Below are positions 56,866-64,000 of a DNA stretch of 64,000 nucleotides, piece after piece. The notes under the pieces were generated by a model. That model was given only the letters and a program-made list of their open reading frames with translations, did no database searches and was not told where the DNA came from. The DNA is from Runella sp. CRIBMP (GTDB taxonomy: Bacteria > Bacteroidota > Bacteroidia > Cytophagales > Spirosomataceae), in NCBI RefSeq assembly GCF_009905605.1, contig NZ_JAAAKZ010000014.1:1-64000 (forward strand), given 5' to 3'. Each line of letters opens with the position of its first letter. Positions within the stretch are counted from its first letter, which is position 1. The translations under genes and the position numbers were made by a program.

Positions 56866-58308
56866 TTATTTTTGGGGGGCCGAAGGGTGAGAATTTACCA
56901 TCTGCTCTACTTCTAACTCTGAGCCAGGCGTAGCTTTTGTTTTACGTTTGAAAACCGCTTTTACCACAAAATAGATAATCAAAGCCGACAGAACACCCGT
57001 CAGGAAGTCGGTCAGCGGAACCATAAAGGCCGTGTAGGTCATCATGGCAAACTCAAACTTGCCCTGATGCTTGATTTCGCGGATTTCGGAAGGTTTGATC
57101 ATGTTGCTTGCCACCCAAACCAATATCCCCCCAATACAAGCCATCGGAATCAGTTCGAGATATTGGGCCAAGTTGTAGGCCATTGCCAATTTTAAAGCCG
57201 CTTTGAAGTAACCTGCCAACGGTGTTTGGGCACCTGCTTTGATGCTCGTAGCAGTACGGGCCAGCGCTCCTGTACAGGGGAAACCCTGAACCAACGGCGT
57301 AAGGATTTGCACCATTCCCTGTCCAAAAAACTCTTTGTCGGGATTAAAGGGCGTTCTTTGGTTGTTGGCCAATTTATCGGCCATGGATGAGCACAGAATA
57401 CTCTCGACGCCCGACACAAACACGATGGCACAGACAAAATAGATAATATCAACAACGACGCTGCCGTTCAGTGCGGGTAGCATGGGCGGCGTAAACACGA
57501 AGAAATTGTTGGGGATAGAGCCGTAAAGGTCTTTGACCAAAATGATGTTTTTATCGGCTAGAAAGGTGGCCGAAAGCAACGTAGCCAGTCCCATCGCAAT
57601 GACTGGCCCGGGAATAAAGACCGAAATTCGGAGTAAAGTTTTGGTTAAAGCGAAAGTCATCAGCCCCAAAAAAATGGACCAGCCGTTGATTTTGTCGATG
57701 TTCCCAAACGCCGTAGTCAGGTTATGAATCAAGCCGCCTTTGATGTCTTCGTCTTGTCCCAATAAATCCTTAAATGATTCGATGCCCAGAATATCTTCCA
57801 CGTTGGTAAGTGCAATAGCCACCGCGATACCGATGGTAAAGCCCACAATGATGGAATTGGGGACGAGCTTGGCGTAGCGTCCAAAACCATAAATACCCAT
57901 GATGATGAGAATTACGCCAGAAATCATCGAAACCAAAATCAAGAACCCGTGGGCCGTTTCAAAATCGCCACCATTTGCGGGGCCATATTTGGTAATCAAG
58001 CCCGCAATGACGGGAATGAACGCGGCGGTAGGCCCGTAGACTTGGTATTTGGAGCCGCCGAAAGTACGTCCTACCACGCAGGCCAACGCGCCCGCAATGA
58101 TGCCGTGCTCGGGGCGCATTCCCATTGCCATCGCAAAGCCCATCGCCATCGGAATGGCCGTCATGGCCACAATCAATCCCGCGCTAAAATCCCGATAAAC
58201 GGTTTTGGCCCAGTTGTCTTTTGTCAGGTCTTCCCAGCGGGAGTCAAACAAGGTGAAGAAGAGCTTCAGGCGGCCAGCAGGCGTGGTCGGAAATAATTTC
58301 TTGTTCAT
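56866..58308 (-). CDS. SulP family anion transporter
   Basis: 480 residues with about 11-12 membrane helices. SulP signature features: GLIVAMTAIPMAMGFAMAMG, GGSKYQVYGPTAAFIPVIAG and the central GVESILCSSMADKLANNQR with FPCTGALARTATSIKAGAQT. It ends after the transport core and lacks the STAS domain found in classic SulP proteins. Could carry sulfate, bicarbonate or other anions. Follows a universal-stress-like gene by 6 bp, so co-transcribed. Confidence 0.9.
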   Translation of the reverse strand: MNKKLFPTTPAGRLKLFFTLFDSRWEDLTKDNWAKTVYRDFSAGLIVAMTAIPMAMGFAMAMGMRPEHGIIAGALACVVGRTFGGSKYQVYGPTAAFIPVIAGLITKYGPANGGDFETAHGFLILVSMISGVILIIMGIYGFGRYAKLVPNSIIVGFTIGIAVAIALTNVEDILGIESFKDLLGQDEDIKGGLIHNLTTAFGNIDKINGWSIFLGLMTFALTKTLLRISVFIPGPVIAMGLATLLSATFLADKNIILVKDLYGSIPNNFFVFTPPMLPALNGSVVVDIIYFVCAIVFVSGVESILCSSMADKLANNQRTPFNPDKEFFGQGMVQILTPLVQGFPCTGALARTATSIKAGAQTPLAGYFKAALKLAMAYNLAQYLELIPMACIGGILVWVASNMIKPSEIREIKHQGKFEFAMMTYTAFMVPLTDFLTGVLSALIIYFVVKAVFKRKTKATPGSELEVEQMVNSHPSAPQK

Positions 58309-58314
58309 TTCATT

Positions 58315-58794
58315 TTAAATAAAAAGTGCAATTAATTGTTCTTGTTCTGATTGCTTGTAATCGGTGCCCCAGTTTATTTCAGTGACGGGAACCTTGGCTT
58401 TTTTTAGGATGGGTAAGGGGTTAAATCCATTTTTTGCGGGTTTTAATTGATAGGTTTTAGGAAGGTAGATTTCGTTAATTTTGTTTGCGTCTACGTAGTT
58501 ATTCAAATAGCCATTGGTGTTCATGGTCAATAACTCAATTGAAATATCCAATAGCTTGCCTTCAAAGCGATTTTTAATGATTTCGAGGGCTTCTTTAAAC
58601 TCATTGGTGACGAGGGCTTTTATTCTATTTTCTGCCGAATAGAATAGTAATTCAGTAATTGAATTGTCGGGGTATTCGGCATAAATAAGCACCACCCGGG
58701 TGGGTTGGTCGATATAAGATGCCAAAGCGAGTTTCAAAGTGTTGAGCGATGCAACACAAAAATCGGTAGGGATTAAAATAGTTTTTGTTGCCAT
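58315..58794 (-). CDS. Universal stress protein-like protein
   Basis: 159 residues with a Usp-type start (TKTILIPTDFCVASLNTLKL) and strand-helix order, but the ATP-binding Gly-x2-Gly-x9-Gly signature at the end is not clear. Only one Usp unit. Precedes the SulP gene by 6 bp, a pairing that suggests regulation of the transporter, though this is by context only. Confidence 0.7.
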   Translation of the reverse strand: MATKTILIPTDFCVASLNTLKLALASYIDQPTRVVLIYAEYPDNSITELLFYSAENRIKALVTNEFKEALEIIKNRFEGKLLDISIELLTMNTNGYLNNYVDANKINEIYLPKTYQLKPAKNGFNPLPILKKAKVPVTEINWGTDYKQSEQEQLIALFI

Positions 58795-58886
58795 GCCTTG
58801 CGTTAGGTTATGGACACAAAACTATTTTGGCGTTATTAAGAGCCTCTAAGAATGAGATTAGAAATTGATAAGAATGAAATTATTTT

Positions 58887-59078
58887 GCCGGCTAAGCTGG
58901 TAGGACAAGGCAAAACACCGCCTTGCAGCATAGGGTAAGTAGAAGAAATTACGCACAGAAACGGCTTTTGCTTGCTGTAGTTGGCTTAAACACCAACAAT
59001 GGCTTAAATAAAATTCCAGCAGCTTAATGGTATTTTCGTCAAGCCAGCTATATTGCCAAGTCAATGTTAGCGGCTGGC
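58887..59078 (-). repeat. attC-like repeat, copy C (degenerate, after GumN)
   Basis: On the minus strand begins GCCGCTAACATTGACTTGGC and ends GTCCTACCAGCTTAGCCGGC. The first part includes the GumN stop codon. Its start, GCCGCTAAC, is the reverse complement of the boundary GTTAGCGGC upstream of GumN, as at the two ends of an integron cassette. Longer and more degenerate than copy A. Confidence 0.4.
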
Positions 59079-59924
59079 TTTTTCAATTATAACTGGTTTG
59101 ACATTAAATCCCTTCCTTTTGAAAGCTTCCAATAGACCACAATTATACTTTAAGTGTAAGAGTCCAACTGCAACAAAACAATTTTTCTTAGAAAATAAAT
59201 CTGTCAGCGTTAGCATCCACTCTTCATTACGTTTTACAATTAGAATATCGTCTTCACATTCATTTGTAAACTCGTAATCAATTTCAAACCTTTGATATTT
59301 TTGGGTTTCTTGGCATTCTTCATACCAATTTTGTTCTATAGTCAGCTTTGAAATCCAAAAGCTTATTTCTTGGCCAATTAATTCTTTGCTCCAAGATTTC
59401 TCTATATCATCTAAAATATTGAGTTGTAAACTATCAGTCTCAAGTCCTTGAATACTTATTTTGTTCTTCTTTGCAATTTCTATAAGATAATTATCAAAAT
59501 GATCCCATTGGTCAATTGGTTTTACTGTTTTACACTTTAATATTTGAAATTCCCGTGTCAAAGTGAGTAGTACTTCAATTGGCTTTAAAACAGATAGACT
59601 TGTTTTCCAATTCTTACTCAAATTTTTGAGTGTTGAAAAATCTTGATTAGATAATAATTTTTTAAGTTCATTCAGCTTTCTTCTTTTATGCAAAGTATAT
59701 ACTAATTTAGCTTCTTCGTCAATGGATTCAAATATAGCCATATCAGAATTTAGCAGTGCAGTTTTTATTTCTGGAATTGAATCAACAAATGAGTTTCCTA
59801 TATTATGAAATGTACCTACAATAAAAGACTTTTTGTTATTAATTGTATCAGAAATTTCCCAAATTATTGTGTTTTGGGAATAACAAATATTTGAAAGTAG
59901 AAGTATGCCTAGTAGAGTTTTCAT
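59067..59924 (-). CDS. TraB/GumN family protein
   Basis: 285 residues with signal peptide (MKTLLGILLLSNICYS). GumN/TraB pattern: IIWEISDTINNKKSFIVGTF, then a GTFHNIG and later FVAVGLLHLKYNCGLLEAF. TraB-domain proteins may be metal-dependent peptidases; the role here is unknown. Coding sequence is AT-rich. Stop codon falls inside the attC-like repeat boundary and the start is 9 bp past the other boundary, a cassette-like arrangement. Confidence 0.85.
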   Translation of the reverse strand: MKTLLGILLLSNICYSQNTIIWEISDTINNKKSFIVGTFHNIGNSFVDSIPEIKTALLNSDMAIFESIDEEAKLVYTLHKRRKLNELKKLLSNQDFSTLKNLSKNWKTSLSVLKPIEVLLTLTREFQILKCKTVKPIDQWDHFDNYLIEIAKKNKISIQGLETDSLQLNILDDIEKSWSKELIGQEISFWISKLTIEQNWYEECQETQKYQRFEIDYEFTNECEDDILIVKRNEEWMLTLTDLFSKKNCFVAVGLLHLKYNCGLLEAFKRKGFNVKPVIIEKASR

Positions 59925-59932
59925 ATAAGCTT

Positions 59933-60070
59933 GCCGCTAACGTTTGGGCGCTTGGCAAATAAGCGGATTTCGAAGCACTAAACTGTCTGCCAGCAGTGAA
60001 CTTGATACGAGGCAGAATGTTCAATTAACCACTGAACCCGCTTTTTTGCCAAATGCCGTTTATGGGCAGG
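59933..60070 (-). repeat. attC-like repeat, copy A
   Basis: Between methyltransferase stop and GumN start. Inner arms TTGGCAAATAAGCGG (59952-59966) and CCGCTTTTTTGCCAA (60038-60052) pair at 14 of 15 bases, with a 71-nt centre. The GumN side ends in GTTAGCGGC. A 75-bp core aligns to copy B, sharing GGATTTCGAAG and TTAACCACTGAACC at the two ends. Layout resembles integron attC; no integrase is seen. Confidence 0.5.
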
Positions 60071-60099
60071 TTTTCTTGTTTTGGCAGGGCAAAGAACAA

Positions 60100-60900
60100 T
60101 TATTGCTTGATAGCATAGCCCAGATAAAATATATTCATATCATTGCTTTCTTTCAATTGAAAGTTTTTGCCAAGCTCAGCGTAGCCCCATTCTCCTTTTA
60201 CTCTTTTTCTTAAATAACCCAACATCTTAGGAATGGAAACACTTGGTGATGTTCCTTTATGTTCTTTCCAATCCAGTTTATTTTGGGCAAGAAGTGTTTT
60301 TAGTTCTTCGGGCTTAATAAACATATCCCAATTATGAATATTGGGTGGCATAAACGCCCAACGTTTCCATTCCTGCCAAATTTTAATAGCTACCAATTTG
60401 CTTAAGAAAGTTCTATTCAGCGTATCATAATAAAATACACCGTTTGGTTTTAATACCCTGGAAATTTCTGAAATTGTTTTGGGCAAATCCATGACGTGTT
60501 CCAACACATCGCAACATACTACACAATCAAATGATTGGTCAGGATAAGGAAGGTTTTCGCTAAATCCTTTGTCGTATTTAATGGTTAAACCACTAAGGCG
60601 TGCGTGGTTGATGGCTGTATTTAATGATTGTTCGGCAGGCTCAATCCCAGTGGTAGTGAACCCCAGTTTAGCAACTTCTTCTGTAAGTATCCCGCCACCT
60701 GAACCAACTTCTAACGCTGTTTTGCCCTGCGGGTCTATAGCAAGTTTGTGGAGTACTTTCTTAAAATAGCCAACTCTGCAAGGGTTAAGACTTGTTTTCA
60801 GAAGGTGTAACATTGAATCTGGTTGCCACCAAATATCACCTTCCCCTTTGTAATAATCGTTGTCTATTTTTGCATAGACTTCTTGTGTTACTTTTTCCAT
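60100..60900 (-). CDS. Class I SAM-dependent methyltransferase (UbiG-like)
   Basis: 266 residues. SAM-binding ALEVGSGGGILTEEVAK (62-78), GIEPAEQSLNTA and VVCCDVLEHVMDLPKTISEI fit the UbiG/Coq3 type O-methyltransferase. UbiG methylates ubiquinone precursors, but Bacteroidota use menaquinone, so another substrate such as a lipid or small molecule is more likely. Its first 30 codons are duplicated at 61591-61725. Confidence 0.87.
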   Translation of the reverse strand: MEKVTQEVYAKIDNDYYKGEGDIWWQPDSMLHLLKTSLNPCRVGYFKKVLHKLAIDPQGKTALEVGSGGGILTEEVAKLGFTTTGIEPAEQSLNTAINHARLSGLTIKYDKGFSENLPYPDQSFDCVVCCDVLEHVMDLPKTISEISRVLKPNGVFYYDTLNRTFLSKLVAIKIWQEWKRWAFMPPNIHNWDMFIKPEELKTLLAQNKLDWKEHKGTSPSVSIPKMLGYLRKRVKGEWGYAELGKNFQLKESNDMNIFYLGYAIKQ

Positions 60901-61001
60901 TTCATTTCTTGTTTTGCTTTTTCCTACTTGTAAGGCTATTCGGTTTCGCCCTTGTTTTTTACAAAAAAACTACTTAAAGAAATGAAAGTCATTCGCCTAT
61001 G

Positions 61002-61589
61002 CTAATAAATTACTTTTTTACTGCTTCTAATGCGGCTAAGTGATGATGGCAAAATGCCGAGGTACGCTGCAATGAGATATTGTGGTACCCTTTGGAGCAA
61101 GTCGGGCATATTTGTCAATATTTGACTATATCGCGCCTCAGCATCCTTTGAAACCAACTCGGAAACCTGAGAATACAGATTCTTGGTACACTGAGAATAA
61201 AGAAGCTGTGAGTATACCGAAATTTTTGGACTCTTAATACAAGCCAGTTCCCAATCTTCTTTTGATAGAAACCAGAGTGAGCTAGCTTCAAATGTTTCAA
61301 CGGTCAATTGAGCTTTATTGCCAGAAATAAAACTTTCCATATCAGAAATCCACTCGTTTTCCCTCGCAAATGTAATGACTCTGATTTGTCCGTCATCCAG
61401 CGTCTTATAGTTATAAGCAAGACCCTTCTCCACAAAAAAAAGCTTGTTGTTAAAGTCTCCTTCAGCGACCAAGATCTGCTTTCTCATGGTTGTCATACGT
61501 TTGAAGTATGGTCGAATGCTTTCAAATTCTGCTTTGGTCATACTTCCTACCTTATTGTTGATATCTTGGTAAAGTCCGTCTAATTCCAT
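61002..61589 (-). CDS. Crp/Fnr-type regulator
   Basis: 195 residues with a cyclic-nucleotide-binding-like N-terminus (KQILVAEGDFNNKLFFVEKG) and a C-terminal HTH (AAYLGILPSSLSRIRSSKK), the common Bacteroidota type with degenerate ligand sites. It is inserted between the methyltransferase gene and a copy of that gene's 5' end, and its ATG begins immediately after the duplicated segment. AT-rich. Confidence 0.85.
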   Translation of the reverse strand: MELDGLYQDINNKVGSMTKAEFESIRPYFKRMTTMRKQILVAEGDFNNKLFFVEKGLAYNYKTLDDGQIRVITFARENEWISDMESFISGNKAQLTVETFEASSLWFLSKEDWELACIKSPKISVYSQLLYSQCTKNLYSQVSELVSKDAEARYSQILTNMPDLLQRVPQYLIAAYLGILPSSLSRIRSSKKVIY

Positions 61590-61590
61590 A

Positions 61591-61725
61591 AAGTGTAAGA
61601 TTGAATTTTATTGCCATCAAATATCACCTTCTCCTTTGTAATAATCGTTGTCTATTTTTGCATAGACTTCTTCTGCTACTTTTTCCTATTTCGTAAGGCT
61701 TTTCGGTTTTGCTCCGTTTTTGAGT
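61591..61725 (-). pseudogene. Duplicated 5' fragment of the methyltransferase gene
   Basis: Aligns with 60801-60965 with roughly 28 bp missing near its 5' side. In the methyltransferase frame it reads EVYAKIDNDYYKGEGDI then a stop where the intact gene has Trp, and the ATG is lost. It abuts the Crp gene start at 61589. Confidence 0.8.
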
Positions 61726-61920
61726 GGTCGCTGGTCTGCACTTTCTTCTTGTCAGTTTGTGTAAGCTATGCCATTTTATTATAATGCTTCCATTAAACAA
61801 AGTTACTTAAAAGCGGCAATTTAAAACTACAAATGAGAAGCTACTTTGGCACTCACCGTGTTACAAACACTCTATTTATTTTGCGTTCGCAGTCTCCCTA
61901 CGGAAGACAACGAACAACAG
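61726..61920. other. Intergenic sequence, no gene seen
   Basis: AT-rich DNA between the methyltransferase fragment and repeat copy B. Possible promoter region of the Crp gene; no clear box identified. Confidence 0.4.
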
Positions 61921-62027
61921 GGGGGGATTTCGAAGTACTTCACTGTCAACCAAGCAGAAACTTTGATAGATGCACAAAGCTTGATTTAACCACTGAACCG
62001 CCACTTTTGGATAGGCGATGTTAGCTA
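61921..62027 (-). repeat. attC-like repeat, copy B
   Basis: Shares with copy A the core ends GGATTTCGAAG (61925-61935) and TTAACCACTGAACC (61986-61999) with nearly equal spacing. The OLD-gene side ends in GTTAGCT; the opposite arm seems lost. It begins 8 bp after the OLD-like gene stop. Confidence 0.45.
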
Positions 62028-62034
62028 CTGTTGA

Positions 62035-64000
62035 TTATTGTTGCAAATTAAATAAAGTGATAATAGTTTTAAATAAGGGCTTAAAATTTTCAAAATTATT
62101 CGTTGGTAAATCAAATAATGATTCCCATATTTTATCTTTTTTAGCATCCTTAATCTTGAGATATTTCCCACCAGGAAAAGTTTGTTCACTTGCGAAATGA
62201 TTTTCAATTAGAAATTTGCTTGGTAAAAGATTTTCGATTTCAACGTAACTAATGAAATTTTCCCACTCTAAGCTTGCAAAGCTCTCTAATTCTTGAGGAA
62301 TAGGGAGTAGCATGGCAATAAAGCATTTATGATCTTTCCTTTTTCGATAAAACCCATTAGTCAAATCACCATAATATTCGTCATGCCAAAAGGAGTCGTT
62401 TTTTAAAAGATGAATTTGTTCTCGTCCTTCTTTATCAAAATCATAAAGTCCTATTATTTTTTTATCCTCGTATCCATCATTGTTTGCAACTCTCATTCGT
62501 CCAGAGAGCTTTCCTGCCCCTTCACTTCTTCTTATGGTAAAAGGCGCAATTTGTTTAAATTGAATTTCAAAATTTTGTTTATCAAACTCCACACCTTTTG
62601 ATTTTAAAAATGCAATTTTATAAATTTGATCATATTTATCTTCGACATATAGAATTGGCTTTTTAAATTCTTCTATTTCCTTTTCCAATGAATCTTTGCT
62701 AAGAATAGCATCTTGTAAACGTTTATTTAGGTGATTGATTATTTTTAATCTTTCCTCAATCTCTAAACCTGACTCTTCAATAAGTTTTCTTTGCGTCCTA
62801 AGTTGGTTTTGCAAGTTTTCAATCAAATATTGGTCTGTTTCCAAAAAACCGATATCTTGAAATATTCTATTCAAAGTATCTTGCTCTTCTTGTGTTTTCT
62901 CCTTTTCTTCAATGCCTCCCCAGAAAGATTTTTGAATGGCTTTTTTATCAAACCCTTTATCCTTTCTATAAGTATCTATTAAAGACCCGTTTTCAGCAGT
63001 TTTATAAACTCTATGAAGAGAAACTCTATCCTCATTTCCTTTAATTAATGATAGAAATTCTTTTGTATGACTAGTAATGAAAATTTGTTTTTTTTTCGAA
63101 TAGATTTGTAAAAAATCATTTGCAAGGATCTCGGCATTTCTATACTCATAGGAGTTTTCAGGTTCTTCGAAACCCCAAATTACATTCTTTTTTTCTTTAG
63201 AAATTTCATTTAGAATAGCAGGTATAAATCGAGCTTGTATTCCATCACCCCTTGAGTATAATGAAATCCCTTTTTCAGTCGACACATTTATAGTTGTGAA
63301 AAAATCAATCAGCGATTCTGGTATTGAAAAACTTGCGTCAATACCTGTTTTTTCTCTAAATTCATCAAACAAGTCTGATGTAGTTACAGCAATTTTACTA
63401 TTTATGTCCTGAGATGTTTTTTGGAATGTGTTATCTCGTTCAAAAAGTGCAGTTTGTAATTTTTTGAATAAATACTGTAAAAATTGTCTATCCTTTACTG
63501 CTGGAACATAATCGAAATTAATCGAGTTTAAAAATTGTGTCAATTGACCTTGTAATGCTGCAGCTTGAGCTTGCGTAGGTTCTTTTTTGTTTTTTTTTAG
63601 ATAAGCCGCCTGAATGTTACTTGTTTGTTTATTAAATCCGTTTTTATCCCAAGTTTTTTCTACCCAGAATTTTTCTGGTGTTGTCGAACGATCCGATGGA
63701 ATATTTCGATTAAAAAAGACCTTTACTTTAACAAATAAATCTCTTTGTGAAGCATAAGGGTCATCTTTTGTTCGTTGACTTTTCTTGATTTGTAATTCTT
63801 TCTCACTTCTTTCTCGTTGCAAAAAAGACAAATCCTTTCTTAGATCAAATGGTTCACCGATATTGATTTCATTATTAAAAAATAGATTTAAAACTTTTAA
63901 CACATTAGATTTTCCAACATCATTTGAGCCTGACAAAATATTTAGATCTTTTAATTCAGTTATTTTGACAGTTTTTTCTCCAAATGATCTAAAATATCTT
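62035..64000 (-). CDS. OLD-like AAA ATPase with TOPRIM nuclease region (5' end beyond right edge)
   Basis: 655 codons visible, frame open to the edge. ATPase head with Walker A SGSNDVGKSNVLKVL, a Walker B-like NVIWGFEEPENSYEY and IFITSHTKEFLSLI, as in RecF/OLD proteins. C-terminal half has TOPRIM-like acidic segments: PILYVEDKYDQIYKIAFLK and IIGLYDFDKEGREQ. This fits OLD-family nucleases, which include phage-defence enzymes (for example GajA of Gabija). Any partner would be right of the window. AT-rich, flanked by the attC-like repeat. Confidence 0.82.
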   Translation of the reverse strand, partial: RYFRSFGEKTVKITELKDLNILSGSNDVGKSNVLKVLNLFFNNEINIGEPFDLRKDLSFLQRERSEKELQIKKSQRTKDDPYASQRDLFVKVKVFFNRNIPSDRSTTPEKFWVEKTWDKNGFNKQTSNIQAAYLKKNKKEPTQAQAAALQGQLTQFLNSINFDYVPAVKDRQFLQYLFKKLQTALFERDNTFQKTSQDINSKIAVTTSDLFDEFREKTGIDASFSIPESLIDFFTTINVSTEKGISLYSRGDGIQARFIPAILNEISKEKKNVIWGFEEPENSYEYRNAEILANDFLQIYSKKKQIFITSHTKEFLSLIKGNEDRVSLHRVYKTAENGSLIDTYRKDKGFDKKAIQKSFWGGIEEKEKTQEEQDTLNRIFQDIGFLETDQYLIENLQNQLRTQRKLIEESGLEIEERLKIINHLNKRLQDAILSKDSLEKEIEEFKKPILYVEDKYDQIYKIAFLKSKGVEFDKQNFEIQFKQIAPFTIRRSEGAGKLSGRMRVANNDGYEDKKIIGLYDFDKEGREQIHLLKNDSFWHDEYYGDLTNGFYRKRKDHKCFIAMLLPIPQELESFASLEWENFISYVEIENLLPSKFLIENHFASEQTFPGGKYLKIKDAKKDKIWESLFDLPTNNFENFKPLFKTIITLFNLQQ

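Noticed and set aside
58858..59064. 68-codon open frame within repeat copy C
   Set aside because: Lies inside the degenerate repeat, no good start region or family similarity; kept only as repeat.
61833..62024. Plus-strand 63-codon frame across repeat copy B
   Set aside because: Covers the repeat core and shows no protein pattern.

Overview
The window reads as chromosomal DNA of a Bacteroidota bacterium, most likely Cytophagales (Spirosomaceae-like). The grounds are a type IX secretion type-B C-terminal sorting domain, SdrD_B-type secreted proteins, three sensor kinase systems in TPR/LytTR/NarL styles, several TAnnTTTG -7 promoter boxes, a WbqC-family protein, a VTC/DUF4956 pair and FAS1, YHYH, DUF4386 and GumN proteins. 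Genus is inference; there is no rRNA to anchor it.

0-10 kb: the 5' part of a very large secreted protein with 87-residue repeats (runs off the left edge), a TPR histidine kinase/LytTR regulator pair, a small AraC-type regulator, and a decayed island (6.4-7.6 kb) bounded by inverted 40-bp repeats and holding a broken YYYLPE-type secreted protein and an internally deleted OmpR-type regulator. Next comes a umuDC module divergent from an HTH-S24 repressor. 10-20 kb: two GNAT acetyltransferases opposite a LysR regulator, an LpxL-like acyltransferase, creatininase-family hydrolase, WbqC protein, ClpC, a VTC-domain protein with DUF4956 membrane partner, and an acyltransferase-3 protein. 20-31 kb: tRNA-Phe, an overlapping pair of a GT-C-like membrane protein and a large lipoprotein, cysteine desulfurase, a second small AraC-type regulator, FAS1 protein, Ogt, an aspartate-type aminotransferase and an AraC/cupin regulator.

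31-43 kb: SNF2 helicase, a T9SS cargo protein with gliding-type C-terminus, alkyladenine DNA glycosylase, CpsB-like phosphatase, Dtd, a sulfatase, and the tdh-kbl threonine-to-glycine operon divergent from an Lrp/AsnC regulator. 43-58 kb: a tight five-gene operon (YHYH protein, MORN-like lipoprotein, SCO1, LytS-like kinase, LytTR regulator), DUF4386 protein, Crp-like regulator, hydrolase, a fibre-like secreted protein, a monooxygenase, a TPR kinase/NarL pair divergent from a lipoprotein, an S74 self-processing fibre protein and a LytTR-only regulator, then a USP/SulP pair.

58.8-64 kb is AT-richer accessory DNA. Four minus-strand genes (an OLD-like ATPase/TOPRIM nuclease cut by the right edge, a Crp-like regulator, a methyltransferase, a GumN protein) are separated by degenerate attC-like repeats with matching inverted boundaries. 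A fragment of the methyltransferase 5' end is duplicated beside the Crp gene. This cassette-like region and the 6.4-7.6 kb decayed island are the strongest places to look for something undescribed.
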